Numbered from the stretch's first letter, positions 11,647 to 23,530 are shown. The stretch is 64,000 nucleotides of DNA from Halichoerus grypus (GCF_964656455.1 NC_135719.1:72218283-72282282); one strand, 5' to 3'. Numbers and translations are program-made. Notes: a model not told the origin generated them from the sequence alone.

Positions 11647-13654
11647 GAAACACATAACCTGACAAGAACAGGGGAGAAGGCATATTTAACCGTCTTTTTT
11701 GCTTCTTAGCAAGATTCCAACACACATATTCTAAAATGCTAGATTCCTTTGCCCAGCCTAGCCTCTTGTTATAAAAAGTGATTGGAAGCTTATAGTTCGC
11801 TGGTATTTTGATTGATAAAAAGAGTGTAAAGCTGAAGTTCACACCTCGGTTGGGTCCCAGTAAAGAATAGTAACAACATTAAAGAACAGTCCTCTCTGCT
11901 ATGGTTGGCCAGTGTTAGGGTGAAAGGTGGACTTTCAGGTATGTTAACATATGTGATGACAGACTCTTTTGACCCAGATGAGCTCTGTGATTGATGCTTC
12001 CCTTCCTGTGATGGAACTCTGTGGCTAACTCGATGAGGTAACTGAAGTCGAATCACACACTGATGTTCATAAGTTCCTTTAGACAATGGTCTGAATTGCT
12101 TTCTTTAATTACTCCATTGCAGCACCAGGTTAATTGTCTTACAACACTTACCACAATTTGTTCTTGTTTGTCTACTTGGATGTTGTCTCTCTCATTAAAA
12201 TATCTGTTTTGTTCACCACTACATATTCAGCATTAAAGTGGTGCATTATGGGTATTTAATGTATATTTGTTAGATATGGAAATGATAGGAAATAAGTGTA
12301 ACTGGTTTATTGAACATTGCTAGAGAACAAGTAGAAAGCAGTTTTATGGATTAATACACGTAAAGTTTCTGAACACAGTAACCACTGTGTTAACTGAATA
12401 ATGGTGACTGTTACTTCTCATTATTGCCTATTTCAATTACTCTCTCAACTTGTTCTCCCCACTCCAGATGAAACCTTGGACAGGTTCCTTAGATTTTCTG
12501 GTAACTCCTGTTTTGGCAGATGTCCAAGGCTGTCTCTCTCATTGATGTGTTTGTGGATTTTATAAAAACCCCTCCTCATCACTGGGACTTTCGAGCCAGA
12601 GTTCCCGTGATTAAAGCAATGCCTCTGAAGGGTTATTTATAAGCTGCTCTCCATTCCTGGTTCCTGATCGTTCCCTCCTCTGTTAGGGTCACTTTACCAT
12701 CCAGGCAAACTTCTTGGCCTCTCTCTCAATATGACCCAATTTTTCTCTTCTTTTCAGAGTCCACCTCTGGCGCATGGAGAATATCAACCTAGAAGGGCAG
12801 GCTATTCCCATGGCAACCACTTCTACTCTCTGCAGGGGTAGCCACAGCCACAGCCTCTCATATTTAGAAATTTCCAAGTTAAACTTGGATACAGTTCCTG
12901 TGTCCTCAGACTCCAAGGGATACATGTCAGGTTCTACACATGGTTCTCTTTAAGCTTCTCTTCAGGTGACTTGAGATAAGAGAAAGGACTCTCCTTCCCC
13001 TCCCCACAGGAGGGATGGACATCACAGCACACCATAAACCTTTCCACAGCATTCTCCTTTACTGACCTCTTCAACCTCTCCTTTGTAGCTAAGAGGTGGG
13101 TGATGGGCTGATATTGGTAGAACTGCTTTTATGATCTCTTAGCTTGTTCTCCATAGATGGTTTAGCACTTGACTCTAGAACATGGAAAAAGCGGGGATCC
13201 AGCATTTCTTTTATCATTCTTGGTTTTTGTATCATTTAAAAAGCTGAAGAACCAGGAGTCCCATTTTAATATCCTGTTACGTAAGTAGAGATAAAAGTGG
13301 CAACTCTTATAAAGTCTTATTATACGGAAATCTACAAAGAGAACCTAATTAATAAGGGATTATCAAAACCTTGTTTGTTAAATTCAGAACTTTTCTCTGT
13401 TTCAAGTCCCAAATCTGGGAAGGATTATGATTTAAGAAGGGTAAGAAGCTAAGGTACAATAGAATTTGAGTATTTCTTTGCAACTAACATTAGCAAAAGT
13501 CAACTCAATTTAAAGGATGAGATCTGTACTACTGGTTTGTAAACACTTGGCTAGTAGAAACTTGGAAAATCTAATTTAAATACATGAGCAAAGGCTTCTG
13601 TATTTTATTGGTGTCAACCATTCTTCACTCTTAGCGTTTCACCAATAATTCTTC
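11647..13654. other. Unique spacer between two inverted L1s
   Basis: No gene is recognised. Minus frames at 11790-12086 and 12689-12925 are short and unsupported. A polypyrimidine-AG near 12720-12757 looks like a splice acceptor, but the open frame after it lasts only about 28 codons and there is no clear donor. Confidence 0.5.
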
Positions 13655-13669
13655 TGAAAGCTTGCCTGC

Positions 13670-14424
13670 TACTGGGTATTTACCCCAAAGATACAAATGT
13701 AGGGATCCGAAGGGGTATGTGCACGCTGATGTTTATAGCAGCAATGTCCACAATAGCCAAACTGTGGAAAGAGCCAAGATGTCCATCGACAGATGAATGG
13801 ATAAAGAAGATGTATTATATATATACAATGGAATATTATGCAGCCATCAAAAGGAATGAGATCTTGCCATTTGCAACGACGTGGATAGAACTGGAGAGTG
13901 TTATGCTGAGCGAAATAAGTCAATCAGAGAAAGACATGTATCATATGATCTCACTCATATGAGGAATTCTTAATCTCAGGAAACAAACTGAGGGTTGCTG
14001 GAGTGGTTGAGGGTGGGAGGGATGGGATGGCTGGATGATAGACATTGGGGAGGGTATGTGCTATGGTGAGTGCTGTGAATTGTGCAAGAATGTTGAATCA
14101 CAGATCTGTACCTCTGAAACAAATAATACATTATATGTTAAAAAAAAAGAAGAGAGGAAGAAGATAGCAGGAAGGGAAAAATGAAGGGGGGGAAATGGGA
14201 GTGGGAAATGAACCATGAGAGACGATGGACTCTGAAAAACAAACTGAGGGTTCTAGAGGGGAGGGGGGTAGGAGGATGGGTTAGCCTGGTGATGGGTATT
14301 AAAGAGGGCACATTCTGCACGGAGCACTGGGTGTTATATGCAAATAATGAATCATGGGACACTACATCAAAAACTAATGATGTAATGTATGGTGAGTAAC
14401 ATAACATAATAAAAAAAAAAAAAA
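13670..14424 (+). mobile_element. Young 5'-truncated LINE-1
   Basis: Plus orientation. It retains the last ~95 codons of ORF2 ('STIAKLWKEPRCPSTDEWIK', 'YIYTMEYYAAIKRNEILPFA', stop at 13960-13962), a two-part 3'UTR with an internal A-rich joint near 14141-14165, and a poly(A) tail at 14411-14424. The target duplication tgaaagctt(g/a)cctgc is at 13655-13669 and 14425-14439 with one mismatch. With 10775-11630 it forms a large inverted repeat. Confidence 0.93.
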
Positions 14425-14587
14425 TGAAAGCTTACCTGCCAAACTGTCTTTTTCTTAGGTGAAAGAGAGAATGCCAACTTGGTAATACTTTTTCCTTTTA
14501 AACTAATAAATTGAAAATGAGGCTTTTTTGTATTCAAGTCTCCTTGGATTTGATTAGCACCAATTAAATTTTAGGTAAGTTTATTTT

Positions 14588-14809
14588 TCTTAAGATTTAT
14601 TGATTTGAGAGAGGGTGAGTAGTGGGGGGTGGGTAAGGAGAGTCAAAGGGAGAGGGAGAGAGAGAATCCCAAGCAGACTCTGTGCTGAGTGAGAAACCCT
14701 ATGAGGGGATTGATCTCATGACACAGGTCTTGATCTCATGACCCTGAGATCACGACCCAGGCCAAAACCAAGAGTTGGACACCCAACTGACTATGCCACC
14801 CAGGTGCCT
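14588..14809 (-). mobile_element. Carnivore SINEC with internal duplication
   Basis: Minus-strand SINE, with the head at the right end ('cacccaggtgcc' side) and the A-rich tail at the left. A 20-bp tandem duplication lies in the body (14710-14729 and 14730-14749, both starting ttgatctcatga). No clear target duplication was found, so the boundaries are approximate. Confidence 0.85.
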
Positions 14810-15559
14810 TGATAGATATGTTTAAATGAGACAAGTTGACTTTGGTTTAGCCTGAAAAATATAGAGAGCTTTGTAGGGATGTATGACTATGACTTGGAAA
14901 TGTTGGATCTGGATTGGGTTTTGGTTCACTTTGCCTGAAGTACTTACATGAAGGTTTGTGCACAGATACTTGTGAGTTTAGTGAGACAGAATGTTGGGAG
15001 AGATATATGCTGGTATCTCACATAGTCCTGGGAATGGGAAAACACTTTCATATGGACCCTCATGAGGGCTGAAAGGGGTACCGGGCTCTGTTGGTGCTTT
15101 GAGCAGTGGGAAACAGCTCCCAAAGCTAGCCAGCATTCTTTGGCAAGTGTGCTGCTGGTAGACAGAGTGAGAGCTCAGTGGATGCAGCAATTGCCCAGGT
15201 AGTCAGGAGGTCATGAGCAGAGGCCCAGTGGAAACAGCAGCATGTGTAGGGCCTGCTTGAACACATGTGAGGTTTTTTTGGAGAAGGCCAGAAATACCTT
15301 GCAGGGCTTTTCAAAGGACCAAGTTCTTAAAATTATGTGAGTGAAGGCAACAAGCCTGCAGCTTTTGGGTCACAATGTCAGTGTGAATTATTTGTGCCTG
15401 CAGGCTGGACAAAAGAGCATTCAGTTTCCATGAGGCTCTAGATCTACAGCCCTGAAGACTAGATCCTAACAAGGTGTCTTGTCAACTACTTGGTGCATCC
15501 CTACTAGCAAAATCCATTGACTTCACTCTGATCTTAGCAAGGTTAAGTTTGAGGGGAAA
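14810..15559. other. Unique stretch, no gene seen
   Basis: Less AT-rich than average. The minus frames at 14978-15190 and 15126-15314 overlap each other and have no supporting features. Confidence 0.5.
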
Positions 15560-15575
15560 TTGGATTATGTTTTTT

Positions 15576-15774
15576 TTTTTTTTAAGATTTTTTATTTATT
15601 TATTTGACAGAGAGACACACAGTGAGAGAGGGAATATAAGCAGGGGGAGCAGGAGAGGGAGAAGTAGGCTTCCCACCCGAGCAGAGAGCCCGATGCAGTG
15701 CTCCATCCCAGGACCCTGGGACCATGACCTGAGCCGAAGGCAGACGCTTAACGACTGAGCCACCCAGGCACCCC
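15576..15774 (-). mobile_element. Carnivore SINEC, full length, young
   Basis: Minus-strand copy close to the best-preserved SINE in the window. A perfect 15-bp target duplication ttggattatgttttt is at 15560-15574/5 and 15775-15789. It has a complete head, B-box-like region and tail. Confidence 0.95.
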
Positions 15775-15789
15775 TTGGATTATGTTTTT

Positions 15790-16530
15790 AAACCTATTTT
15801 CCATTCTTGAAAATCCTAGATAAAGCTATTATTTGATCATTGATATTTGTAATTTAATAAAAGATTCAAAAGACCAAAACTCAATTTTTGATTTGGCCTC
15901 AAAAAACTAGAGCTATACCAGTGAAATGATAGCATCTCAGCACCTCTCCTGAAAGGCCAACATACAAGAAATTCCCTATTATGGAAGCCAGGAAGAAGGA
16001 AGAAGTTTGGGCAGAAGTCCAGGGCTATCTCTGGAATAAGTAAAATGGGCTTCAGTGGATTCCCAGCACTGAAGTGCTAAAAGCCACAAAACTGAGTCAT
16101 GCATTTGTACATCATCAAAGATAAACTGTTACCCAATGAATCAAAATTCTTAAGCCACTGAGGTAAAAGCGCAGTTTCTGAGCTAATACTATGTCTAGGC
16201 AAGCTTTTGGGTGTTCTCTTGGACGGGTTCCACCCTCATCAGCCTGTTTTAGGTGGCAGACTACACAACTGTTGGCTAAGAGTGGCACAGGGAGGGACAG
16301 CCCGGAATGGGCTATCTGCTAAGGGAAGAGTTTCCTTCTTTCAGTTTGATTGGTATGAGTGGCAAATGCGGAGCAACAGAGACATCTCATTGCCCCCTTT
16401 CTTCTGACAGCCTGCTTCCTGACAGGGCTTGAAGCCAGCAGATGCCATAGGTCTGGGCTCATCATCAGTCCTGATCAGAGTCCTGCCCCAACGGGTCTGT
16501 TAAACTCTTCTGCTGCCAGGTTTTCCAGAT
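15790..16530. other. Unique stretch, no gene seen
   Basis: Two overlapping plus frames (16207-16407, 16359-16559) are the only open stretches. The second runs into the T-rich end of the next L1. No splice or family support. Confidence 0.5.
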
Positions 16531-16547
16531 TCTTTTTTTTTTTTTTT

Positions 16548-17400
16548 TTTAATATATGACAATTTTAAGGGATAGAGTTTACATGCCATACAATTCATGC
16601 ATTTACAATTCAGTGTTTTTTAGTATATTCATAGAGTTGTGAAACCATTACCACAATCAATTTAGAGCATTTTCATCACCCCAAAGAGAAATTCCCTACC
16701 CATTAGCTGTCAATTTCCATGTCTCCTGAACGTCTATAGTCCCTGGCAATACCAGTCTACTTTCTGTCCTTATGAATTTGCCTATTTGACATTTCATTAA
16801 AATGGACTCACACAATGAGTACTATCACCAAAATGTGGTGCAGTTTGTGGCTGGCTTCTTCCACTAGCAGGACGTCTTCAAGGTTCATCCACATAGGTAT
16901 CAGTACTTCATTCTTTTATACGCTTAAATAATATGCCATTGTATTGATAATACCACATTTTGTTCATCAGTTGATAGACATTTAGGTTGTTTCCAATTTT
17001 TTGGATATTAATAATAATGCTGCTGTGAGCATTTGCTTACAAATTTTTATATAGACATTTGTTTTCATTTCTCTTGGCTACATTCCTTGGAGTGGAATTG
17101 CTAGGTCATATGGTAATTTATGTTTAAGCTTTTGAAGAACTGCCGGACTGTTTTCCAAAGCAATTGCACTGTTTTAAATTTCTACCAGAAGTATATGAGA
17201 GAGGTGATTTCTTCACATCGTCACACTTTTCATTATCTTTTTGATTATGGTTACCATTGTGGGTGCGATCTTATGTGGTTGTTATTTGTATTCCTCTGAT
17301 GGCTAATGATGTCAAGCATCTTCCCATGTCTTGATTAGCCATTCGTATTTCTTTGGAAAATGCCTTCCTGAGGAGTGAAATCCATTAAAAGTGGTCTGTT
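16548..17400 (-). mobile_element. Old L1M, 3'UTR plus distal ORF2
   Basis: It reads on the minus strand as an old L1. The 3'UTR phrase 'gttgtgaaaccattaccaca' (reverse) leads upstream into the decayed ORF2 C-terminus, where the reversed sequence around 16920-16990 corresponds to the 'IYTMEYY' region and 'ggaattgctaggtcatatgg' near 17095 to the 'YDPA' region. It is heavily mutated. A T20 tract borders the left edge (16531-16550). Confidence 0.85.
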
Positions 17401-19106
17401 GTACCCTCATTTATTTATGATGGAATCTTAGCATTGGAAGGAACTGCAGAGGTTGTCAAATACAAGTGCCAGTGTGTTTGAATGTCATATCAGTTAATAT
17501 CATATCATAAGGCCTCTGTTATTTCTTTCAGGCATTTCTCAGCCTCAGTTCCAGGGCAAGAACACTCACCAGCTTCTGAAACAACTTGCCTTTGATCTCC
17601 TTAAACACAACTCTGTTTCATAGAAACTCTTCCTAATATTGAGATTAAATCTTCTTCAATTATGTTAAACCCATAGCTCCTAACTTAGAGTCGTAAGTTC
17701 TGAATGTGTGCTTGTGTACAGACTATTATGGGTAGATTCAAAAGGATTATGTGACTCCACAAATTTTAAGATTGAAAAATGTGTTCCTAATCACTTTCTT
17801 GTTAGAGAGGTGTTTTAGAACAGCTCTTTTTAAAACTGAAGCTTACTAAAGAAAGTGGGGCGTGGTGGTGGATGGGGTTGAACCTCTACAATCTGGCTGG
17901 GTTACAGTAGAGGATGACACAAAGGCTGGGTGACTTTGGCCAGTTCCTAATTAGGTACTTGTTAATCCTTTAATATCTTCAAAGTCTTGCTCCAGATATC
18001 TTGGCTTTGGCAAAGTATGATGCATCCTTAACTTTTCAGCCCACATGGCTTTGAAAGGAAACTCTTTTGGGGGTGGGGGGATGTTTCTGATCCCCTTACA
18101 CTTACCTCATCAAAGTGTGTTTTCACTCTGCTATTTGATGTCTGAGAGGCCTCATTAGGAGCTCATTTTATGAGCCCCGTTAAAAGAGTTTCTTTCCTGT
18201 AGAGACAGGAAGTTATATTTTGCTGCATGTATACCTCTGAGTCTCTCCAGAACCTAGACAGATTGGGAGTTCTGGTCTCTGAGTCTCCACATACAGATGA
18301 AACTCCCCAAGTTGCTCCACAGTGCTCTTGGGAAATCAGTTCACACCTGGGTTTTGGCTTCTTGGCATGCCCACTTTATAGGCTCTGCTTTTCATGAGGT
18401 CAGGAGAGTGATTCCACGTGTGCTGTTTATAATCTGTGCTTTTGGTAACTTTGAATTCTCTGTCACTTTTTAAAGGGCTCTAAAAAAAGACTGTAGTCTA
18501 ATAGGTCATTGGACCAACCCAATAACTTCCTGGCAGGCTTGACTCCTTCTACAGAAAGGAGAAATGTTGGGAAACCAAAGCCATTGAAGTATTCATGCTT
18601 TTTCACTTATAAAATGGGGAAAATGAGCACTAGCTAACTTCTCAGGATCTAGGATCAAAGTGGTTAGCAATGCCATGGATTTTTCTTTCTTCTGCCTTTT
18701 TTTTTTTTTTTTTTTTTTGAGATCTGGTTGCTAGATCCTTTATGTCCCCCTAGGAACCGAAAAGGGCCTGGGTCATCTTAACCACCCCATGCATCTCTGT
18801 TCACTTCTTGGGTCCTTCCCTAGGATCTTTCTTGTAGAGTTTCCTCATCTTATGCACAGCTCCACTCCCTGGCACACCAGAGTTCTTAGCTGAATTGCAT
18901 AAAAGGAGTCTTTCCTTTCAGAAAATGTGGAATGGATAAAATACCCCCCAATACTTGATAGAAATAAAAAACAATTCCAGGTTTTATAGTAGAGTATTCA
19001 GAGTGTTAGCAAATGAGAAATGTCTTACAACTGCAGAAACATGATTATCATGGACAATAGTGAAGCCTGGGAATCAAAGTGTTTATCTCTAGTGAACCTT
19101 TCTTTT
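17401..19106. other. Mostly unique; faint old repeats and a T22 tract
   Basis: A weak match to an old mammalian repeat (attggaaggaactgcagagg type) lies near 17420-17660, and a weak MIR core near 18595-18660. Neither can be named securely. A run of 22 T is at 18697-18718 without visible target duplication. No exon seen. Confidence 0.4.
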
Positions 19107-19123
19107 CAAAGTCTTCAATTCAG

Positions 19124-19321
19124 GGGCACCTGGGTGGCTCAGTCGTTAAGTGTCTGCCTTCGGCTCAGGTCATGATCCCAGGGTCCTGGGATTGAGCCCC
19201 ACATCGGGCTCCTTGCTCAGCGGGAAGCCTGCTTCTCCCTCTCCCACTCCCCCTGCTTGTGTTCCCTCTCTCGCTGTGTCTCTCTCTGTCAAATAAATAA
19301 ATAAAATCTTAAAAAAAAAAC
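19124..19321 (+). mobile_element. Carnivore SINEC, full length, young
   Basis: Plus-strand copy with A box (TGGCTCAGTCGTTAAG), a B-box-like GATTGAGCCCC, a TC-rich middle, an AAATAAATAAATAAAATCTT end and a poly(A) tail. The target duplication caaagtcttca(a/g)ttcag is at 19107-19123 and 19322-19338. Confidence 0.96.
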
Positions 19322-19338
19322 CAAAGTCTTCAGTTCAG

Positions 19339-21265
19339 CTTCCTAAGGCTATCACTTGTTTCTTAGATTCCTCCTGTGATTGTATATCTTTGATTATTGT
19401 CATAGGAAAGTGTATTACAGGATATAGGGGGTAAAAATGTTGGTATCAGTTAGATTATTGTTTCTTAATCTTAGTCAAACCTTGGTATTACGACTCAAGA
19501 GAAGAGGAAAATAAACTCCCAACAGAAGAGCACTTCAACATTTGCAAGGAAAAGAAACTAAAGTTTATCCTTCCGTCTTGACTCATCCTGTGTCCCACAT
19601 GTTTTGCTTCATTTCCTAGCAGATCATAAAATTGTCCTCAACTGGAATCTTTCATTGTGAGTGGGTCAGAATTCTCTGCACAAATAAATTTCTCAAATCT
19701 TATTCTGTGCCTTCATAGGATATGATCATCAATGAGCAAATCAAGTAACACTTCTGTTATCTTCAACCAACAAAAATGGTTTTCATCTACATAAGATGAT
19801 AAATAAAATCAACTCCAATTTTTCAAGTCTTCCTCCAGTTTTTCTTTCTCAAACTTATTTGTTTCCCACTACAAAAAGTATCCAAAACTAAAACTGTAAT
19901 TAAAAAAATTTCCTTTCTGAGCTTACAAATTTATAGAAACTTAATGTGTTCCTTTGTGTCTGGGGTTCTCCTTCATTCTTTATTCCACTGCCATTTGGTC
20001 AGTCTTTACATATGCCTACAAAAGGTCTAAAATGCAATGGGTATCCAAAATGTATTTGTTGAATGGATAAACATCCTCTTATGACGTTAAAAAGCAATAG
20101 GGAGCTGGCATTATAGGAGATACTTATTAATCTCAGGGTAATTGCTTATATGAGTCAGTTAGAAAACATTTATTAAATGTCCTTTATGTTTTCAGAGAAG
20201 GTAAATAAACTAAAGCTTTATATATTGATAGTGTTATTATTTTTAGAGCTAACTTTCTATGCTCCCTCTTCCCAGAAGTCTAAGTCTCCTTCTTTGCACC
20301 ACGCTGTGTGTTCAGACTTTCTTTTGATGAAAACAATAAGAACAGCCAAGTATTTGTAGTCTGATCCATCATAATTGATGCCTACACTGAGTCTCCCCCA
20401 CCCACTCCCAGTGGTTAAAAATAATTGGAACTCAAGGTATTGGCAACAATCTGGGTTTTGCTAGCCAGTGACCTTTCCCCCACATGATCCCCTGGAAAAA
20501 GAATTTTCTGCATGAGAACAAAAGACTCAAGTATAGTAAAAATGGCAACCTGATATGAGTTCTGCTTTGATTTTTCTGACATTATGAGGATTTAAACAAT
20601 TTGATAATTTTATAAAACTTAGGGAAAATGTCAAAAATCTCCTTCTCATGATTTAACAGTGTAACCACTGGAAGTCTAGTGTTTCTTCAGTCTTTTCTGC
20701 CTTAAAGTAGAGAGATGTTCAAGATCAGTTTCTTTTTTTGAAAAGTGGGAATAATGATAGATGAAGTAGAACTACAGAGACGGTTAGAGAACTATGAATC
20801 CTAGATTCCACTAGGAAGTGTGGTATAGGTAAGTGGTAGGGAGGTTGGATGGAAGAATGGGAAGAGAGCTGACATGATATTAGATGAAAAGCTTCAAGGG
20901 AAGTGGTACATGAGAGTCCATGAGGAGTGCTGAGATGTGATACTAACAGCTTAGGGACAAGCATCCTGCAACCATACATAATAATTACCCATAAAAGTAG
21001 AAGTATTGAACTTAAGTTGCAGAAGAGTCTTTCACCAGCAGCAAAATTATTGGTAAGAAACACATCATATCTGAGTAGCTGAAAATAACTATCTTCCTCC
21101 TAGTTCCCTTGGAACATATCAAATATTTCCCCCCAGAATTCCATCAGACCAAAGTCTATTGGTTGTTTCCTTTGAGACCAACTGGATTGAATTGTAGCTG
21201 GTACTTATTAGAAAACCAAGGATGAAAATGACTTTCTAAGTTGGTTAATTGACCAGACTAAATTC
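19339..21265. other. Unique stretch, no gene seen
   Basis: About 1.9 kb with no recognised repeat or exon. The minus frame at 20725-21063 (112 codons) has a Ser/His/Leu-rich, compositionally driven sequence and no splice context, so I do not call it. Confidence 0.5.
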
Positions 21266-21470
21266 TTTTTTTTAAATTTTTTTAATTTTTATTTTATTAT
21301 GTTAATCACCATACATTACATCATTAGTTTTTGATATAGTGTTTCATGATTTACTGTTTGCATATAACACCCAGTGCTCCATTCAGTACGTGCCCTCTTT
21401 AATACCCATCACCAGGCTAACCCATTCCCCCACCCCCCTCCCCTCTAGAACCATCAGTTTGTTTCTTATA
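21266..21470 (-). mobile_element. Short young L1 3' end
   Basis: Only the last ~200 bases of the carnivore L1 3'UTR are present: 'gttaatcaccatacattaca', then 'ataacacccagtgctcc', then 'acccatcaccaggctaaccc', with a T-rich reversed tail. Severely 5'-truncated. No clear target duplication. Confidence 0.88.
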
Positions 21471-21614
21471 GGTCCTAATATTTACAGTAAGAATGAGAAC
21501 TATTGGCTTAATCCTTATATAGATAATCAGCATGTGGTCTTTAAAAAATAGAAGACTCAGCTGTTTCTAGGCAGAAAAAAATTAAAAGGAAAATGAAGCA
21601 AAATTCCTTTTTGC

Positions 21615-21805
21615 AGGGTGCCTGGGTGGCTCAGTCATTAAAGCATCTGCCTTTGGCTCAGGTCATGATCCCAGGGTCCTGGGATCCAGCCCCACATTGG
21701 GCTCCCTGCTCAGCGGGAAGCCTGCTTCTCCCTCTCCCACTCCCCCTGCTTGTGTTCCTGCTTTCACTATCTCTCTGTTGAATAAATAAATAAAATCTTA
21801 AAAAA
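21615..21805 (+). mobile_element. Carnivore SINEC, full length
   Basis: Plus-strand head, body and (AATAAA)n tail. The 14-bp target duplication aaattcctttttgc is at 21601-21614 and 21806-21819. Confidence 0.95.
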
Positions 21806-21819
21806 AAATTCCTTTTTGC

Positions 21820-22599
21820 TTCATTCCTTGGCCTGTGTTCTCCTTCTTGAAAGTTATGCCCATCTAATATCCCTTAGCCCATTCATGGAAATCCTTACAG
21901 AATGTATTCATTGGGGAATTAACCTACTTCAACCTTACCAACTTCTCTTAGTAATTTAACATGTGTTCCTTTGAGTCTATCTTACATAAAATGCAAATTT
22001 TGTGATAATTACCTTGTTCATATCCTAAATCCTCAGAATCTTGCTATAACCTTACTCAAACAAAAGGGCTATGTATAAGGTACAAATAAGTATAATCGAA
22101 TCCGATGGTTCCTTGAGAGGAGTCCAAGACAATATCATACTTTTAACAATACCCATCTTTAAATGGCATCCAATAGACCATCTAACAGAATCCTTTTGAC
22201 AAGTTTGCTTCCAAATACAGCTTTTTTTTTTTTTATAAGAGAAGCAACAGCAAACAACTGGATGTTTTGGTCAGTTTTGTCCAAAGAAATTCAAATTTTG
22301 CTCTATTTGAGGCTTAACGTAGGAAGTAAAGTATGAAATTGGATGCAAAAACCTGAAGTACTGCTATTTGGGAACCTGAGTTAAACCACCAGAGAAAATT
22401 CCCAAGTCCCTTTCTCAGCTGATACTAATGGACTTTGATTTCCCATGGCTCATGGATGAAGCAATTTAACATGCTAAGGAATAGCTTGAATGTCCCATAC
22501 ATCTACCTGTTTCATTTGAAATCATGACTTAGGATCCTGACTCATCTGAACATTGTCCAGGACGCTGGGAAGATGGTTTCCTTTTCTTTATTTTTTTAG
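21820..22599. other. Unique stretch ending in a splice-acceptor-like tract
   Basis: No repeat recognised apart from a T12 run near 22224. The right end (22577-22599) is a pyrimidine-rich run closing with AG. Confidence 0.45.
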
Positions 22600-22718
22600 A
22601 CTTCTTCTGTAACCAAAAGTACTCCAGGGACAACACCTCCATTCATGGACTCAGCAACTGCATTAGGCCATACCAGCCTGGCACTTCGGTGGAGCCAGTC
22701 AACATCACTGGTGTCAAG
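22600..22718 (+). CDS. Possible 119-base internal exon, unrecognised
   Basis: Seen in the sequence: a 20-base pyrimidine-rich tract and TTTTTTTAG acceptor immediately before 22600, and an AAG|GTAACA donor at 22718/22719. The interval is less AT-rich than its flanks. The frame that begins with AC carried from the previous exon reads 39 open codons containing two N-glycosylation-type sites (NTS near residue 11, NIT near residue 35), two cysteines and the ending NITGVK. The in-phase alternative (TSSVTKSTPGTT...) and one reverse frame are also open, which weakens the case. No repeat family matches. I recognise no protein. It may be a real exon, a cryptic exon or chance. Confidence 0.22.
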
Positions 22719-23304
22719 GTAACAAAACTATCTGCCAAATTGCTGTTAAACCCATCAGTTTATTGAATCCCAATGCCAAAAATGTTCTTGCTTTTTTTAT
22801 TTTGTCTGGAATATCACAGGCTAATTATGTAAGTCCCACTGTTTCTTTAAGACTTTCTTCAGGTCTTATCTCTTCTCAGTATTCATCCCAGTCACACAAC
22901 TTTGATCTTAACTGCTTCCTTTAAAATCACTACATTTAAATAAAAATCCATTGACATAGACACACATACTGTATATTTGTTAAATTTTTTAATATATAAG
23001 CTTTATTTCTCATAATTTCTAAAATAGTTATTGGCTATAAATTGACTATAAATTAGCAGAGTTCTGGAAGCTAGAATTGGCTATAAATAGTTATTGGCTA
23101 TAAATTGAGCACTGTCCCTGTCTCATGGACTTACTGTTGCGTGAGACTTCTCAATGAAAACTACCAATAGTAAGTGATGAAAGTGCTTCTGGAGGGAGCG
23201 ATGATGACCCAGCAGAGGGGGCATTTAAAACAGATTGGAGACTCAGAAGTCTTGTGGGAGATATCAAGAGTCTCCCAGTGAGCCACATAAATGTGGTAAA
23301 GAGA
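22719..23304. other. Unique stretch with short direct repeats
   Basis: A 21-bp direct repeat (23025-23045 and 23088-23108) sits in AT-rich sequence, with further partial copies between. 23110-23300 faintly resembles an old mammalian repeat I cannot name. Confidence 0.45.
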
Positions 23305-23315
23305 AAGGGTATTAT

Positions 23316-23530
23316 ATTTTTGAAATTTTTAATTTAAATTCAATTAGCCAATATATAGTACCTCATTAGTTTCAGATGTAGAGTTCAATAATTCATCAGT
23401 TGTGTGTAACACCCAATGCTTATCACATCACATGCCCTCCTTAATGCCCATCACTCAATTACCCCATCCCCCCACCCACCTCCCTTTCAGCAACCCTCAG
23501 TTTGTTTCCTATAGTTAAGAGTCTCTCATG
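23316..23530 (-). mobile_element. Older L1 3'-end fragment
   Basis: Reverse-orientation L1 3'UTR of an older subtype: 'tcaattagccaatatatagt', 'gtgtgtaacacccaatgc', 'ccatccccccacccacctcc', 'ctcagtttgtttcctatagt'. The host sequence 'gaaagggtatt/gaagggtatt' before and after is a probable short target duplication. Confidence 0.85.

Noticed and set aside
11233..11655. 140-codon minus-strand open frame
   Set aside because: It is the C-terminus of ORF2 in the young L1, plus a few codons of flank.
12720..12835. Splice-acceptor-like tract followed by an open stretch
   Set aside because: The frame closes after about 28 codons without a convincing donor.
18697..18718. T22 tract as a second poly(A)-only insertion
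   Set aside because: No flanking target duplication is visible, unlike the case at 1857-1925.
19124..19321. tRNA-like A and B boxes in SINE heads (this and 13 others)
   Set aside because: These are promoters inherited by tRNA-Lys-derived SINEs. No copy folds as an intact tRNA gene, so no tRNA is called.
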